From NCBI RefSeq assembly GCF_023229695.1, contig NZ_JALNYS010000018.1, positions 1 to 64,000 on the forward strand: a DNA stretch of 64,000 nucleotides, read 5' to 3'. Below, piece by piece: positions 1-8,979 of this stretch. The stretch's first letter is position 1; every line of letters begins with the position of its first letter. Origin of the DNA: Sulfuricurvum sp. (GTDB lineage Bacteria; Campylobacterota; Campylobacteria; Campylobacterales; Sulfurimonadaceae). A program made the translations under genes and the position numbers. Under the pieces are notes generated by a model that worked only from the letters and a program-made list of their open reading frames with translations, had not been told where the DNA came from and did no database searches.

Positions 1-72
1 ATTCCCGACTCGATCGGGAATCCCGCTCTCTCTTATGGGGATGGATCCCCGGGTCAAGCCCGAGGATGACGG
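1..72. repeat. Two adjacent hairpins of the ATTCCCG...GATGACGG type
   Basis: Bases 1-8 and 14-21 form a perfect 8-bp stem (ATTCCCGA/TCGGGAAT). Bases 45-53 and 59-67 form a second stem with one mismatch around TCAAG, followed by GATGACGG. The same hairpin-plus-GATGACGG style recurs at 34204-34228. Such intergenic hairpins are common dispersed repeats in many proteobacteria. The element may continue to the left of the window. Confidence 0.6.
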
Positions 73-108
73 AAAACGAATCGAGTGCGTAACATCAGTT
101 AGTAATGA

Positions 109-250
109 TTAACTGACCTGTACCTTGTCTAAACACGTGCGAAAAGGTTAGTAATCTCCCGCATCCGAAAGATGCGGGTAGCTTCAGGGGGGTGCAGGGG
201 ACAAATTGTCCCCGCCACTTTCCGGGCTTTGCTCGGAAAGTGCATAACAT
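109..250 (+). repeat. Multi-hairpin intergenic repeat, variant A, copy 1
   Basis: Three stem-loops in order: 158-178 (CCCGCATC/GATGCGGG, CGAAA loop), 197-213 (GGGGACA/TGTCCCC), and 216-242 (12-bp stem, TTT loop, one G.T pair three pairs from the loop). The linker TAGCTTCAGGGGGGTGCAG lies between the first two. Related copies lie at 15608-15726 and 45715-45934. The leader 'taactgacctgtaccttgtc' is shared with the third copy, and 'gtgcgtaacat' at 86-96 resembles the 3' end of another copy. No coding potential is apparent. Confidence 0.8.
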
Positions 251-264
251 TAAATCGCTTATCT

Positions 265-296
265 CTCCCGCATCCGAAAGATGCGGGTAGCTTTAG
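265..296 (+). repeat. Solo first hairpin of the variant A repeat
   Basis: Bases 267-287 repeat the CCCGCATC-CGAAA-GATGCGGG hairpin and the following TAGCTTTAG seen in the full elements, without the downstream hairpins. It lies in the leader of the lipoprotein gene starting at 362, so it may sit in that mRNA's 5' region (inference). Confidence 0.7.
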
Positions 297-361
297 TAAA
301 TGCTAACACTTCACTAACACTTCTATGCCACAATACGATGAGCCAAATAAGGAGAAACAAG

Positions 362-1567
362 ATGAAATTTTTAAAAGAGATCATGACGCTGTCACTGACC
401 CTGTCCGCAGGAATGGTGTTCCTCGGATGCGGAGGGGGCGGCGATAGCGTAACCGCCGGCACAACGGCCGCGACGACAACGACGCTAAGCGGAACCGTTG
501 CCGATGGGTATTTGGTCGGAGCCAAAGTGTGTCTGGACAAAAACCGTAACGATCTGTGCGATGCGGACGAACCGTTTGTTTTGACCGACGCGACAGGGCG
601 GTATACCTTTATCCTCCCCGATAAAGATGCAACCATCCTTCCGATAGTGGTTGAAGCGGATGAAAATACGACCGATTTGGATACCAACACCTCCATCGGG
701 AAAAAATGGCATTTTAAAGCGGTAGCGGGACAGGGTCGTTTTATCTCCCCCTTAAGTACGCTGGTGGCTCAGGAGATGGAGTGGAACACGACCCTCACCG
801 TAGAACAAGCCATGGCAAATCTTCAAAAAGAGTTGGGAATTGATATCAATGCGTCGGTCGATTATATCGCGGCAAATCATACCAAAGCGCATAATGCGGC
901 TAAAATTATCGCCCACTCTTTGGCCAATACGGAAACCGATTTAACTACTTTGGCTCCTGCCGTCCATCCGCGTCTCATCCGTCTTTTGGCCGCCAAACAG
1001 ATCCGTTCTCAAATCGCAAGGATTCAGTCCAATGCCATCGATGGCAATATTTCGTATCTGTGTGATGTGAATACCACGGATGTGGCGACGCAAATTGCGG
1101 AACTGAACACGACAATCGCATCCTCATTGTCTCCGCAGCTTCAGGCTGATTTACTCTTTATGTGGGAAGAGGAACGGTTGGCACGGGATGTCTATCTCGT
1201 CATGTATGCCAAATGGGGGGCTAAAGTTTTCACCAATATTGCGAACAACGGAGAACAGGTCCATATGGAGAGTCTCAAATCGATGATCGATAAATACGGT
1301 GTAAGTACCACGGGATATAAAGAACCTGCCCAACCCGGTGTTTTCGTGAATCAAGATCTACAGGCGCTGTACACGACGCTGGTCACAACAGGGAACCTCT
1401 CTCTAACCGAAGCGTACAAGGTAGGCGTACTCATTGAGCAAACCGATATTGCCGATTTGGATCAACGATTGCTTCCGAGTGATCTGCCATCCGATATCCG
1501 TGCCGTTTATGAAAATTTACGCAAAGGGTCCGAAAATCATCTCGCGGCATTTAACAAACAACTCTAA
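362..1567 (+). CDS. DUF2202 domain lipoprotein
   Basis: A secreted lipoprotein of about 401 residues. The start at 362 is preferred over an in-frame start at 281 because AAGGAG precedes it and it gives a clean signal peptide ending in a lipobox (FLGC), followed by a Gly/Thr-rich linker. Residues about 45-100 look like a surface-protein beta-sandwich (SGTVADGYLVGAKVCLD..., then a DKNRNDLCDADE loop resembling a calcium-binding motif). The last about 150 residues match the DUF2202 family: WEEERLARDVY near its start and a later HMESL, carboxylate/His motifs typical of ferritin-like four-helix bundles. DUF2202 proteins have no firm function. It precedes a two-component system on the same strand, which could respond to the same envelope stimulus (inference). 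Confidence 0.8.
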   Translation: MKFLKEIMTLSLTLSAGMVFLGCGGGGDSVTAGTTAATTTTLSGTVADGYLVGAKVCLDKNRNDLCDADEPFVLTDATGRYTFILPDKDATILPIVVEADENTTDLDTNTSIGKKWHFKAVAGQGRFISPLSTLVAQEMEWNTTLTVEQAMANLQKELGIDINASVDYIAANHTKAHNAAKIIAHSLANTETDLTTLAPAVHPRLIRLLAAKQIRSQIARIQSNAIDGNISYLCDVNTTDVATQIAELNTTIASSLSPQLQADLLFMWEEERLARDVYLVMYAKWGAKVFTNIANNGEQVHMESLKSMIDKYGVSTTGYKEPAQPGVFVNQDLQALYTTLVTTGNLSLTEAYKVGVLIEQTDIADLDQRLLPSDLPSDIRAVYENLRKGSENHLAAFNKQL

Positions 1568-1638
1568 AAGGGTTGATTATAATGGTAGAGTTCGTGGAAA
1601 ATGGCAAGAGTTCTGCCAGTAAAAACAAGGGGGCATTT

Positions 1639-2271
1639 ATGAAGATTTTATTACTCGAAGATGACCCCCTCCTCGGTGAAACGGTTGCGGAGATGCTCGG
1701 TGAGGCCCATTACGACGTTCATTGGGTCAAAGACGGCGAAGAGGCGGCCGAAGCCACTTTTTACAACACCTACGATCTGTATCTTTTGGATATTAACGTC
1801 CCAAAAATCAATGGGTTTCAATTACTCGAAGAACTCCGTGAAGCCGGAGACTCGACCCGTGTCATTTTCATCAGCGCCCTGAGCGATATCGGATCGGTTA
1901 CCCGAGGATTTCGGTTAGGGGCAGAGGATTATCTTAAAAAACCGTTTTTCCCCGAAGAGTTACTCGTCCGAATCGATGCAAAATTGATCCGATTTCACAA
2001 CTTCATCTTGCATGGAGAGATTTCGTTTAATCCTCAAAACAACGAGGTGACCAAAAATGGCCACCCTCTTTCAGTGGGAGAGGTTCAGCTTCCGCTATTA
2101 CACCTTTTTATCCGCAATATCGGCATCACGCTTCCGAAAGAGAGGCTGTTTGATCTCATGGAACACCCCAGCGACAGTGCGCTGCGTGTCGCGATCAACA
2201 AGCTTAAACACACGACCGACTGGGATATCCGGAACATACGCGGTGTAGGATATCGTCTTGAAACACGCTGA
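1639..2271 (+). CDS. OmpR/PhoB-family response regulator
   Basis: DNA-binding response regulator of 210 residues. The receiver domain (1-115) has the acidic pocket E7-D8-D9, phospho-acceptor D51 (LLDINVP) and conserved K101-P102. The C-terminal winged helix ends in the family-typical RGVGYRLE. The start at 1639 follows AAGGGGG; an upstream in-frame ATG at 1573 would add 22 residues before the receiver and is less likely. The gene overlaps the next kinase gene by 14 bases, so the pair is translationally coupled. The DNA target is unknown; neighbouring envelope genes are the obvious candidates. Confidence 0.9.
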   Translation: MKILLLEDDPLLGETVAEMLGEAHYDVHWVKDGEEAAEATFYNTYDLYLLDINVPKINGFQLLEELREAGDSTRVIFISALSDIGSVTRGFRLGAEDYLKKPFFPEELLVRIDAKLIRFHNFILHGEISFNPQNNEVTKNGHPLSVGEVQLPLLHLFIRNIGITLPKERLFDLMEHPSDSALRVAINKLKHTTDWDIRNIRGVGYRLETR

Positions 2272-3310
2272 AACCGAATCTTTTCTGAAAAGTTTTTTCG
2301 TTTTTTTCCTCTCCCTCTCCTTGCTGGGTGCTTTGGTTTTTTGGGTGGAATACACCGAAAAACGGCATGCTCTCGAAGAGGCGGTTTTTAATGAGATGAA
2401 GGTGTGCAGTTTTGATCTCAAGTGTCAACAATTCACTTTTGATTTTGCACCCCTGCACACGGCAACGCTCTATACGCTCACCCAAGACCCAACGGGATAT
2501 TATGCCCTTTTCGCCATCCCCAGCGGAAAATATGCCCTTAAAATCCATCTCTCGCAGGAGCGTTTCGATGGACGGCTGAATCAGGAACGCCCTCCCCTTC
2601 TACAGGCTTTTGGGATAACGCTCCTCGTTTTAGGGATCATCTCCGCCCTCTTTTCGTTGTATACGCTCCACCCTTTGCGAAAAGCCCTGCGCCTGACCGA
2701 AGAGTTCAGCCGGGATATTCTCCACGATTTTAATACCCCCCTTGCCATCCTGCGGCTGAACGTGCGTCTGTTGAACGTCTCTGAGGGTGAAACCAAAAAA
2801 ATCCGGCGGATTGAGCGAAGTATTGAGACGATGGTTTCACTGGGGAACAATTTACGCAGCTACCTCGAAGAGCACCCTCTCCAAAAAGAGGCTATCGATC
2901 TCTACCCCCTGCTCGAAGAGCGTATCGCGGCGATGGGCAAACTCTACCCCGATATCGCTTTTATTCAGGATGAGACCTCTCTTTTGATTTACACCAACCG
3001 TGATGCCATTATCCGAATCATCGATAACCTTTTAAGCAATGCTTCCAAATACAACCGCGAAAACGGTACGGTATGGATTCGAATCGATTCTTCGGCGCAA
3101 ACCCTCCATATCGATGATAATGGCAAAGGAATTGAACATCCGGATAAAATTTTTAACCGTTTTTACAAAGAGCATGATCGAGGATTGGGGATCGGTTTGC
3201 ATATCGTCAAAAAACTGTGCGATGAGCTCAAAATACCCATTTATGTTCAAAGTATCATCAATCAAGGAAGCCAATTTACCCTCAATCTACAGGCGCTAAC
3301 GCTTCGCTAA
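2258..3310 (+). CDS. Membrane sensor histidine kinase
   Basis: Partner kinase of the preceding regulator, 350 residues, starting at TTG inside the regulator's 3' end. Membrane helices lie at about 11-30 and 116-136 and enclose a small periplasmic domain of about 85 residues with two cysteines (C50, C56). The dimerisation helix carries the phospho-accepting H156 in LHDFNTP. The ATPase domain shows the N box (DNLLSNASKYN), the D box (DDNGKGI) and the G box (GLGIGLHIVKKL). There is no clear HAMP domain. The small sensor domain gives no ligand; the two cysteines could form a disulfide (inference). Confidence 0.9.
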   Translation: MKHAETESFLKSFFVFFLSLSLLGALVFWVEYTEKRHALEEAVFNEMKVCSFDLKCQQFTFDFAPLHTATLYTLTQDPTGYYALFAIPSGKYALKIHLSQERFDGRLNQERPPLLQAFGITLLVLGIISALFSLYTLHPLRKALRLTEEFSRDILHDFNTPLAILRLNVRLLNVSEGETKKIRRIERSIETMVSLGNNLRSYLEEHPLQKEAIDLYPLLEERIAAMGKLYPDIAFIQDETSLLIYTNRDAIIRIIDNLLSNASKYNRENGTVWIRIDSSAQTLHIDDNGKGIEHPDKIFNRFYKEHDRGLGIGLHIVKKLCDELKIPIYVQSIINQGSQFTLNLQALTLR

Positions 3311-3318
3311 TAGTTCTA

Positions 3319-3336
3319 AGGTATGATGATATACCT
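3319..3336. promoter_or_regulatory. Inverted repeat between kinase and small secreted protein
   Basis: AGGTAT-GATGAT-ATACCT is a perfect 6-bp inverted repeat 20 bases upstream of the next start codon. It may be an operator or a weak hairpin; it has no T-tract that would make it a clear terminator. Confidence 0.35.
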
Positions 3337-3355
3337 AATTTAAAAAGGTTGGTAC

Positions 3356-3688
3356 ATGAAATTATTACCCCTTATTTTTACCGCTATACTCTTCGTGAGT
3401 AATGGACAAGCGGACATTTCCATAGACACACAAATTGAACAGATTATGAACGGACCGGCAAATGAACGGGTAGAGCGGATGAATCAGCTCAAAACCAAAC
3501 TGGCCGCAATGAAGGAAGAGGAGAGAAACGAAGCGTTGCAAAAACTTTCGGCCCAGAGGGGCAAAGGGGGGGGACACAATGGATCCAATCATCTCTTGAA
3601 CAGCCCGATGCACACCCTGAATCCTAACTCATCGGCTCAACGTCAAATGAACGGCAACGGCCGCCCCGATTTTTCCAACCGTCCCTAA
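3356..3688 (+). CDS. Small secreted protein of unknown function
   Basis: A 110-residue protein with a signal peptide (about 1-19, cleavage near GQA-DI), then a charged, probably helical stretch (about 24-68, rich in Glu, Lys, Met), then a low-complexity Gly/Asn/Ser/Pro tail. AAAGG precedes the ATG. It is not recognised as a named family. Size, export and a charged helical segment recall small periplasmic stress proteins such as CpxP/Spy, but I see no family motif. It sits between two two-component systems and just ahead of an outer-membrane protein, so envelope-stress induction is a reasonable guess only. Confidence 0.65.
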   Translation: MKLLPLIFTAILFVSNGQADISIDTQIEQIMNGPANERVERMNQLKTKLAAMKEEERNEALQKLSAQRGKGGGHNGSNHLLNSPMHTLNPNSSAQRQMNGNGRPDFSNRP

Positions 3689-3699
3689 GGAGTGAAAGG

Positions 3700-4512
3700 A
3701 TGAAATTCTCACTAATCCTTTTGCTGCTCGGCATGTTCAGTGTATACGGTGCGAATGACCGTGATTTCGACGGGGTGGATGATAGCGCGGACCGATGTCT
3801 TGATACCCCATTTAGTGATCTTGTCGATGCAAACGGATGTACGACGCAAACCCTCTACACCCAAACCGATTACGACATTATCGTCGGAGTCAATTTTTCA
3901 ACGATGAATACCGCTACCCTGAAAAATACCGCAACCTCCACCACAACGTTTCAGGCCGATCTCTACCATGGAAATCTTTCGGCACAGCTCCTCACCTCTT
4001 ATTTCAGGTCCGAAGAGAGCACCTACAGCGATACCGGATGGAACGATACGCAGCTTAGCCTCTTTTACACCGTCAAAGCCGCAGAAAGTGTCATCGTGCA
4101 AACCGGAGTCGGAGCCGTTTTACCCACTTATTCTACCGGATACGGCAATGAAGCGATCGATTATCGCGGAAGTATCGCGATGCAATACACCCTTCAACCG
4201 CAGATCAATCTCTTCGGGGGATACAGCTACACCCTCGTCAACGATGCCGACATCCCCAAGGTTGCCCTCTTCCAAAACACCCACGCTTTTTACGGCGGTC
4301 TTGGATATACGACCCCCGAAAACAACTCGATCAATCTCTCCTACGCCCATTCTCAGAGCATCTATACGCAAGTGAATCCGATCCAGACCCTCTCGCTCGG
4401 TCTGTTCATTGCGATCACTCCCCAATGGTTTATTCTGGGAGATTATAAATACGGTCTCAGCGACAGTGCCAGCGACCATGAAACGGCTTTTCGTTTGGGT
4501 TATTCCTTTTAA
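3700..4512 (+). CDS. Outer-membrane beta-barrel protein with thrombospondin-3-like repeat
   Basis: A 270-residue exported protein: signal peptide about 1-17, then an acidic calcium-binding-type motif (DRDFDGVDDSADRCLDTP) as found at the N-terminus of OmpA-like proteins, then alternating hydrophobic/polar strands ending in aromatic F (RLGYSF), typical of a membrane barrel. AGGAG precedes the ATG. It lies 11 bases after the small secreted protein and 16 before the second response regulator, so the run is probably one transcript. The transported substrate cannot be told from the sequence. Confidence 0.7.
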   Translation: MKFSLILLLLGMFSVYGANDRDFDGVDDSADRCLDTPFSDLVDANGCTTQTLYTQTDYDIIVGVNFSTMNTATLKNTATSTTTFQADLYHGNLSAQLLTSYFRSEESTYSDTGWNDTQLSLFYTVKAAESVIVQTGVGAVLPTYSTGYGNEAIDYRGSIAMQYTLQPQINLFGGYSYTLVNDADIPKVALFQNTHAFYGGLGYTTPENNSINLSYAHSQSIYTQVNPIQTLSLGLFIAITPQWFILGDYKYGLSDSASDHETAFRLGYSF

Positions 4513-4528
4513 ATGTTACAATAGCGGT

Positions 4529-5197
4529 ATGAAAAAAGCAAAACTCCTCTTTTTGGAAGACGATCCGAACCTCAGCGAAAGTGTCAGCGAATACCTCGAA
4601 GAGCAGGGGTTTGAGGTTATCTGTGTTTATGATGCCTCTTCGGCCGAAGATTTGCTGTACGAAGAGAAATTTGATCTTTTGTTGCTGGACGTCAACGTCC
4701 CCGGGGGGGATGGATTCTCGTTGCTCAAAGCGTCGCGCGGCGAGGGGAATGTCACCCCGGCCATCTTTATCACCTCACGCAACGGCATGGATGACGTCGA
4801 AGAGGGGTTCGAGAGCGGAGGGGACGATTACATCCGCAAACCCTACGCCCTTAAAGAGCTGCTGCTGCGGATCCAGACCATCTTGAAACGCAATTTTTAC
4901 CACCCTGCCTCTCAGGCGATCGATCTGGGGAACGCAATCACCTACGATACCGACAATCAGCTCCTCAAAGTCGAAGGCAAAGAGGTCCCGATGCAGATCA
5001 AAGAGCACAAACTCCTAAAACTCTTCTTGCAGCACCGAGGAGAGCTCCTTACCCATGAAACGATTATGGACCGTTTATGGGATTACGAAGAGACCCCCAG
5101 CGACGGCAGTTTGCGAACCTATATCAAAACCCTGCGCAAAATCCTCGGAAAGGATACCATTGTCAGCCACAAACGCCTCGGGTATCAATTTCGCTAA
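4529..5197 (+). CDS. OmpR/PhoB-family response regulator (second system)
   Basis: A 222-residue response regulator: acidic pocket E10-D11-D12, phospho-acceptor D54 (LLDVNVP), conserved K104-P105, and a C-terminal winged helix ending KRLGYQFR. The start at 4529 begins exactly at the receiver; longer in-frame starts would run back into the preceding barrel gene. It is similar in layout to the regulator at 1639-2271, and both overlap a TTG-started kinase, so the two systems probably arose by duplication (inference). Confidence 0.9.
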   Translation: MKKAKLLFLEDDPNLSESVSEYLEEQGFEVICVYDASSAEDLLYEEKFDLLLLDVNVPGGDGFSLLKASRGEGNVTPAIFITSRNGMDDVEEGFESGGDDYIRKPYALKELLLRIQTILKRNFYHPASQAIDLGNAITYDTDNQLLKVEGKEVPMQIKEHKLLKLFLQHRGELLTHETIMDRLWDYEETPSDGSLRTYIKTLRKILGKDTIVSHKRLGYQFR

Positions 5198-6356
5198 ATA
5201 CCGGACTCTCAGGAGCTTTCTCGCCCTGTACGGGGTGATGAGCGCTCTGCTTCTGGTGCTCGTCGGCACCCTCTATTATCAATCGATGAAAGGGGAGATG
5301 CTCTCGTCGCACCGTCTTGCGATGCAGCTCCAAAGCGAATCGTACGTCCCGAAACTGCGTGAATGGCTCCTCCATGACCGGAACCTCTCCGCCTTCCCCC
5401 GCGATCTTGCCTATACGACCGCCCTCTACGGATACGACCAAAAAAGCCTTGTCTCCCGTCTCCACACCACCCGACTCGATTTCAGAGAAAACCTCTATCT
5501 TCTGGAGGGGCATATCTACCTGATCATCCCCCTTTCCCCTTACGGGATGGGGGAGTTTTACCTTATTTTTGAGACCAAAGACGACGGCCTCTGGCGTATG
5601 CAGACCCTAAAAACTTCCCTCCTCTTCGGAGCGCTTCTCGTATTGCTCCTCTCGGGGGTCGGATTTTTGCTCTCACGCCTCATTTTGCGTCCCGTCAATG
5701 AAGCGATTGCCCTCCTCGACGATTTCATCAAAGATACGACCCATGAGCTCAATACTCCGGTGAGCGCGATTCTGACCAATCTCGAATCGATCGACCCCCG
5801 TGAACTCTCCCCGGGGGTTCAGAAAAAGCTCAAACGGATCGAAATCGCTTCGCGTACCATCTCGACGCTTTACGACGATCTCACCTACCTGATCCTCAAC
5901 CATGACCTCTCCTACCATGACGAAGAGCTTAGCCTTTCCGATCTGCTGGAAGAGAGGTTGGAGTATTTCCGACACCGGATCGAACAAAAAAAGATCACCC
6001 TTCTGCTGCACATTACGCCGGACGTCCGTTTGTTCATCGACCGGACCAAAGCGACCCGCCTGATCGACAATCTCCTCTCCAATGCGATCAAATACAATAC
6101 GCTACAAGGGAGCATTACCGTAACCCTTGAACCGCAACGGTTGTCCATCGAAGACACCGGTATCGGCATCCCCGCATCCATGATCGAGAGGGTATTCGAA
6201 CGCTACACGCGTGCCGATAAAAGTGTCGGAGGGTTTGGAATCGGTCTTCACATCGTCGCAATGATCGCCAAAAGCTATGGTTTCTCCATTACCGTTGAAT
6301 CGGAAGAGAAAAAAGGGACACACATCTGCATAGGATGGTCTTTGAAAAACCACTAA
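5160..6356 (+). CDS. Membrane sensor histidine kinase (second system)
   Basis: Partner of the preceding regulator. The most likely start is TTG at 5160, after GGAAAGGA, giving 398 residues and a 38-base overlap; an in-frame ATG at 5055 lies deep in the regulator gene and is unlikely. Helices at about 18-39 and 153-176 flank a periplasmic sensor of about 110 residues. Phospho-accepting H195 is in DTTHELNTP; ATPase motifs are DNLLSNAIKYN, EDTGIGIP and GFGIGLHIVAM. The ligand is unknown. The TonB receptor gene begins about 70 bases downstream behind its own promoter-like sequence. Confidence 0.88.
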   Translation: MSATNASGINFAKYRTLRSFLALYGVMSALLLVLVGTLYYQSMKGEMLSSHRLAMQLQSESYVPKLREWLLHDRNLSAFPRDLAYTTALYGYDQKSLVSRLHTTRLDFRENLYLLEGHIYLIIPLSPYGMGEFYLIFETKDDGLWRMQTLKTSLLFGALLVLLLSGVGFLLSRLILRPVNEAIALLDDFIKDTTHELNTPVSAILTNLESIDPRELSPGVQKKLKRIEIASRTISTLYDDLTYLILNHDLSYHDEELSLSDLLEERLEYFRHRIEQKKITLLLHITPDVRLFIDRTKATRLIDNLLSNAIKYNTLQGSITVTLEPQRLSIEDTGIGIPASMIERVFERYTRADKSVGGFGIGLHIVAMIAKSYGFSITVESEEKKGTHICIGWSLKNH

Positions 6357-6398
6357 TATTTTTCGTGATCGATTTACACCGCTTTTAATCCCCGTAAA

Positions 6399-6416
6399 CT
6401 ATAATACGGTTTATAG
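6399..6416 (+). promoter_or_regulatory. Promoter-like -10 box within inverted repeat ahead of TonB receptor
   Basis: TATAAT at 6400-6405 lies inside CTATAA-TACGGT-TTATAG, a perfect 6-bp inverted repeat that would suit an operator overlapping the promoter. No convincing -35 hexamer at standard spacing was found. Confidence 0.45.
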
Positions 6417-6428
6417 AACCGTTACGGA

Positions 6429-8438
6429 ATGGAGTTCATTGTGGTACTGAAATACGTTTCTCTTTTCCTCTCGCTGGCCCTCGCGTCTCTTCACGCCCGA
6501 GAGGAGGACCCCTCCTCTTTTGTCGACTCGCTGGAAACCGAGATGGAGAAATATTCACAAATCGCTACCGATACCCGGCAAAACGTCGATTACATGCCCT
6601 ACGTCATCTCGGTCATGACGTCGGACGAATTTCAAAAGCTGGGGTTATTAACCCTTCGAGACGCCATAACGCTGATCCCGGGGGTCGACCTCTCACTCGG
6701 AATGGCAGGGGTCAAAAACCCTATTTTTCGCGGTTCGAATCCCTATGCCATGGGGCAGTCGAAACTGATGATCGACGGTGTCGTGGTCAACGATCAGCTC
6801 TTCGGCGCCTACAACCAGTATCTGGACATCCCTTTGGATATCGTCGAGAGGATTGAAGTCGTTCGGGGGCCGGGTTCGCTGGAAAACCATGTCAACGCTT
6901 ATGCCGGCTCGATCTGCGTCATCACCAAAGCCAACAACAAAAACGGTACCGAAAAGAAAAATACCCTCTTTGCGGCCCAAGGTTCGGACAAATACGGGAT
7001 GGGGGGCTTCACGGCGGCCTATTCCGAAAACGGAATCGATCTTAGCAGCGACCTTTTCTACCAGCGTCACGATAAAAAGCTCCCTGCCGGCCCCGATATG
7101 TACGGCAGCAGCGGCGATGCCCCCCTTTGGCTGCGCAATTACGGTTTGGGGCTGAACGGACGCTATAAGGAGTTGAGTTTCAAAGGGCGTTTCGCCAAAA
7201 ATGAGAGCGGTGTCAGCTACGGGCAATCGTTCGCCCTCAGCAACGACCCCACCGATTATCTGAATGTCGCCAACAACTCGATGGAGCTCAGTTACGGTTT
7301 TGACCTCGCAAAAGGGGTCAAAGGGGAAGTTGCGGCAGGATATTTTGACGAAACCCGCGAATTGCAAAACAAAGTGATGCCGGATGGCTCATCCATGATG
7401 ATGGGGGGAATGATGGTCACCGTCCCCAAAGGGCTCTATTTTCTGGTTGATTACAAAGAACATACCTTTAATGAACGGTTTGAACTGAAATTCTCCTCCA
7501 TTGAAAATCATACGATCACGACCGGCGTCACCCTTTTTCAAAGCCATATCGATACGAAGAGGGCGAAAACATCGATGGATACGATGCAAACCTTTACCCG
7601 GACCGATCTTCTCTCCAACAACGGACGTGATCATGCCTCCTATTACCTAGATGACCTGATCAATCTAAGTGAGAAAACATCGATACAGCTGGGGATCAAA
7701 TTTGATCACTCCAACGATGTCAAAGATCAGTTCAGCCCCCGTTTCGCACTCGTTCACCGTTATAACGACGACAATATTTACAAGCTGATGTACACCCGCT
7801 CCTACCGTGAACCCTCATGGCGCGAACAGTATCTGACCGGTGTCCACCGGTTTCAGGCGATGCTTAACGTCAGACCCGAATCGGTGGATGCATTCGAAGC
7901 TGCCTACATTCACAAATTCGATATCCGCAACGACCTTAAATTCAACGCGTTTTACCTCAAAAACAAAGATCAGATTCATGCCCAAAACGCTACGAGCACC
8001 TACAGCAATAACGGAGACAACGAACTCTACGGCGTGGAAGCGGAGTATACGACCCATTTAAGCGATCCTTGTAAACTCTATCTGAACTACTCGTACGTAG
8101 ATGGAAGAAACACCTCCGATTCCCTTGCCAATTCGGCACAGAATATGGCAAAAGCCTACGGTATTTATACCGTGAATGAAAATTTGGCCCTCTCCTCGGT
8201 TGTGAAATATGTCGGTGAAAAGAATCGTATCGCCGGGGACAGCCGCACCAAACTAAACGAATATACCACGATCGATCTTTCTGCCGTCTATACCCTTGCA
8301 GATGACCTTACCCTGACGTTGAACCTTAAAAACATCGGAGATACCGTCTACTATCTCCCATCCCATCAAAATACCTATCCCAGGGATTTTGTTCAGGAGG
8401 GGCGTAGCTATCTGCTCCGTCTCACCAAAAGGTTTTAA
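6429..8438 (+). CDS. TonB-dependent outer-membrane receptor (module 1)
   Basis: A 669-residue receptor. The N-terminal signal peptide (LSLALASLHA) is followed by a plug domain (VDYMPYVISVMTSDEFQKLG..., PGVDLSLG, VVERIEVVRGPGS-type plug end) and a 22-strand-type barrel ending in the aromatic LLRLTKRF. GTG at 6441, preceded by TGGAG, may be the true start, which would shorten the protein by four residues. The substrate is not evident; there is no Fur box or siderophore gene nearby. Its gene runs into the YfiR-like gene with a one-base gap, so the two are co-translated. This suggests a sensory rather than purely nutritional role (inference). Confidence 0.88.
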   Translation: MEFIVVLKYVSLFLSLALASLHAREEDPSSFVDSLETEMEKYSQIATDTRQNVDYMPYVISVMTSDEFQKLGLLTLRDAITLIPGVDLSLGMAGVKNPIFRGSNPYAMGQSKLMIDGVVVNDQLFGAYNQYLDIPLDIVERIEVVRGPGSLENHVNAYAGSICVITKANNKNGTEKKNTLFAAQGSDKYGMGGFTAAYSENGIDLSSDLFYQRHDKKLPAGPDMYGSSGDAPLWLRNYGLGLNGRYKELSFKGRFAKNESGVSYGQSFALSNDPTDYLNVANNSMELSYGFDLAKGVKGEVAAGYFDETRELQNKVMPDGSSMMMGGMMVTVPKGLYFLVDYKEHTFNERFELKFSSIENHTITTGVTLFQSHIDTKRAKTSMDTMQTFTRTDLLSNNGRDHASYYLDDLINLSEKTSIQLGIKFDHSNDVKDQFSPRFALVHRYNDDNIYKLMYTRSYREPSWREQYLTGVHRFQAMLNVRPESVDAFEAAYIHKFDIRNDLKFNAFYLKNKDQIHAQNATSTYSNNGDNELYGVEAEYTTHLSDPCKLYLNYSYVDGRNTSDSLANSAQNMAKAYGIYTVNENLALSSVVKYVGEKNRIAGDSRTKLNEYTTIDLSAVYTLADDLTLTLNLKNIGDTVYYLPSHQNTYPRDFVQEGRSYLLRLTKRF

Positions 8439-8439
8439 G

Positions 8440-8970
8440 ATGCGCCGTCTCTTCCTCCTTTTCTATTCGGTCTCCCTTTTTTCTGCCGATTACGATCCGC
8501 TCCTAATGAGAGCACAGGCCTCCATTTTTCCCAAAATCATCCTGCTGGATCAAGATGTTTCCAAAAAAACGCTCAACGGTTCGATCTCGCTGAAAGTGAT
8601 CTATGACGGATCAGAACGTCTACAGGCCAAAGAGTTGAAACAGCTGGTGGACGGACAGTACAAAGGGAAAATCGGGGGGTACAATTTTGAAACGGAACTG
8701 GTCCATATCGACAATTTCTCTGCTTCGGATGACGCAACGGCCTACATCCTCCTCGATGCCGCAGATCCGAAAAAAAGAAGCGTCATTGCCCGTGCTGCCA
8801 AAAACCACCGTATCTGCTTTGGCTACAACTACAAAGACATTGAAAATAATATTCTCATCAGCCTCCTGATGAAAGAAAAAACCTATATCTACCTGAACAA
8901 ATCGGCACTGCATGAATACACGATCAATTTCACCCCGGTCTTTTACAGAATCGTGAAAGTGATTGAATAA
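8440..8970 (+). CDS. YfiR-like periplasmic protein (module 1)
   Basis: A 176-residue exported protein: signal peptide about 1-16 (FLLFYSVSLFSA), a conserved-looking segment ASIFPKIILLD, and a C-terminal LNKSALHEYTINFTPVF. Order and spacing resemble the YfiR/DUF4154 family, whose known member represses a membrane diguanylate cyclase from the periplasm. The closest relative in the window is the product of 15726-16256, which shares IFPKI and the final strand pattern and also lies beside a TonB receptor and a kinase. The start at 8440 gives the signal peptide at the N-terminus. The family assignment is moderate; the role as a sensor subunit is inferred. Confidence 0.6.
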   Translation: MRRLFLLFYSVSLFSADYDPLLMRAQASIFPKIILLDQDVSKKTLNGSISLKVIYDGSERLQAKELKQLVDGQYKGKIGGYNFETELVHIDNFSASDDATAYILLDAADPKKRSVIARAAKNHRICFGYNYKDIENNILISLLMKEKTYIYLNKSALHEYTINFTPVFYRIVKVIE

Positions 8971-8979
8971 CTGACCCCT

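Noticed and set aside
6693..7367. 224-codon open frame antisense to the first TonB receptor
   Set aside because: Lies entirely over plug and barrel codons of a real receptor and has no start signal.
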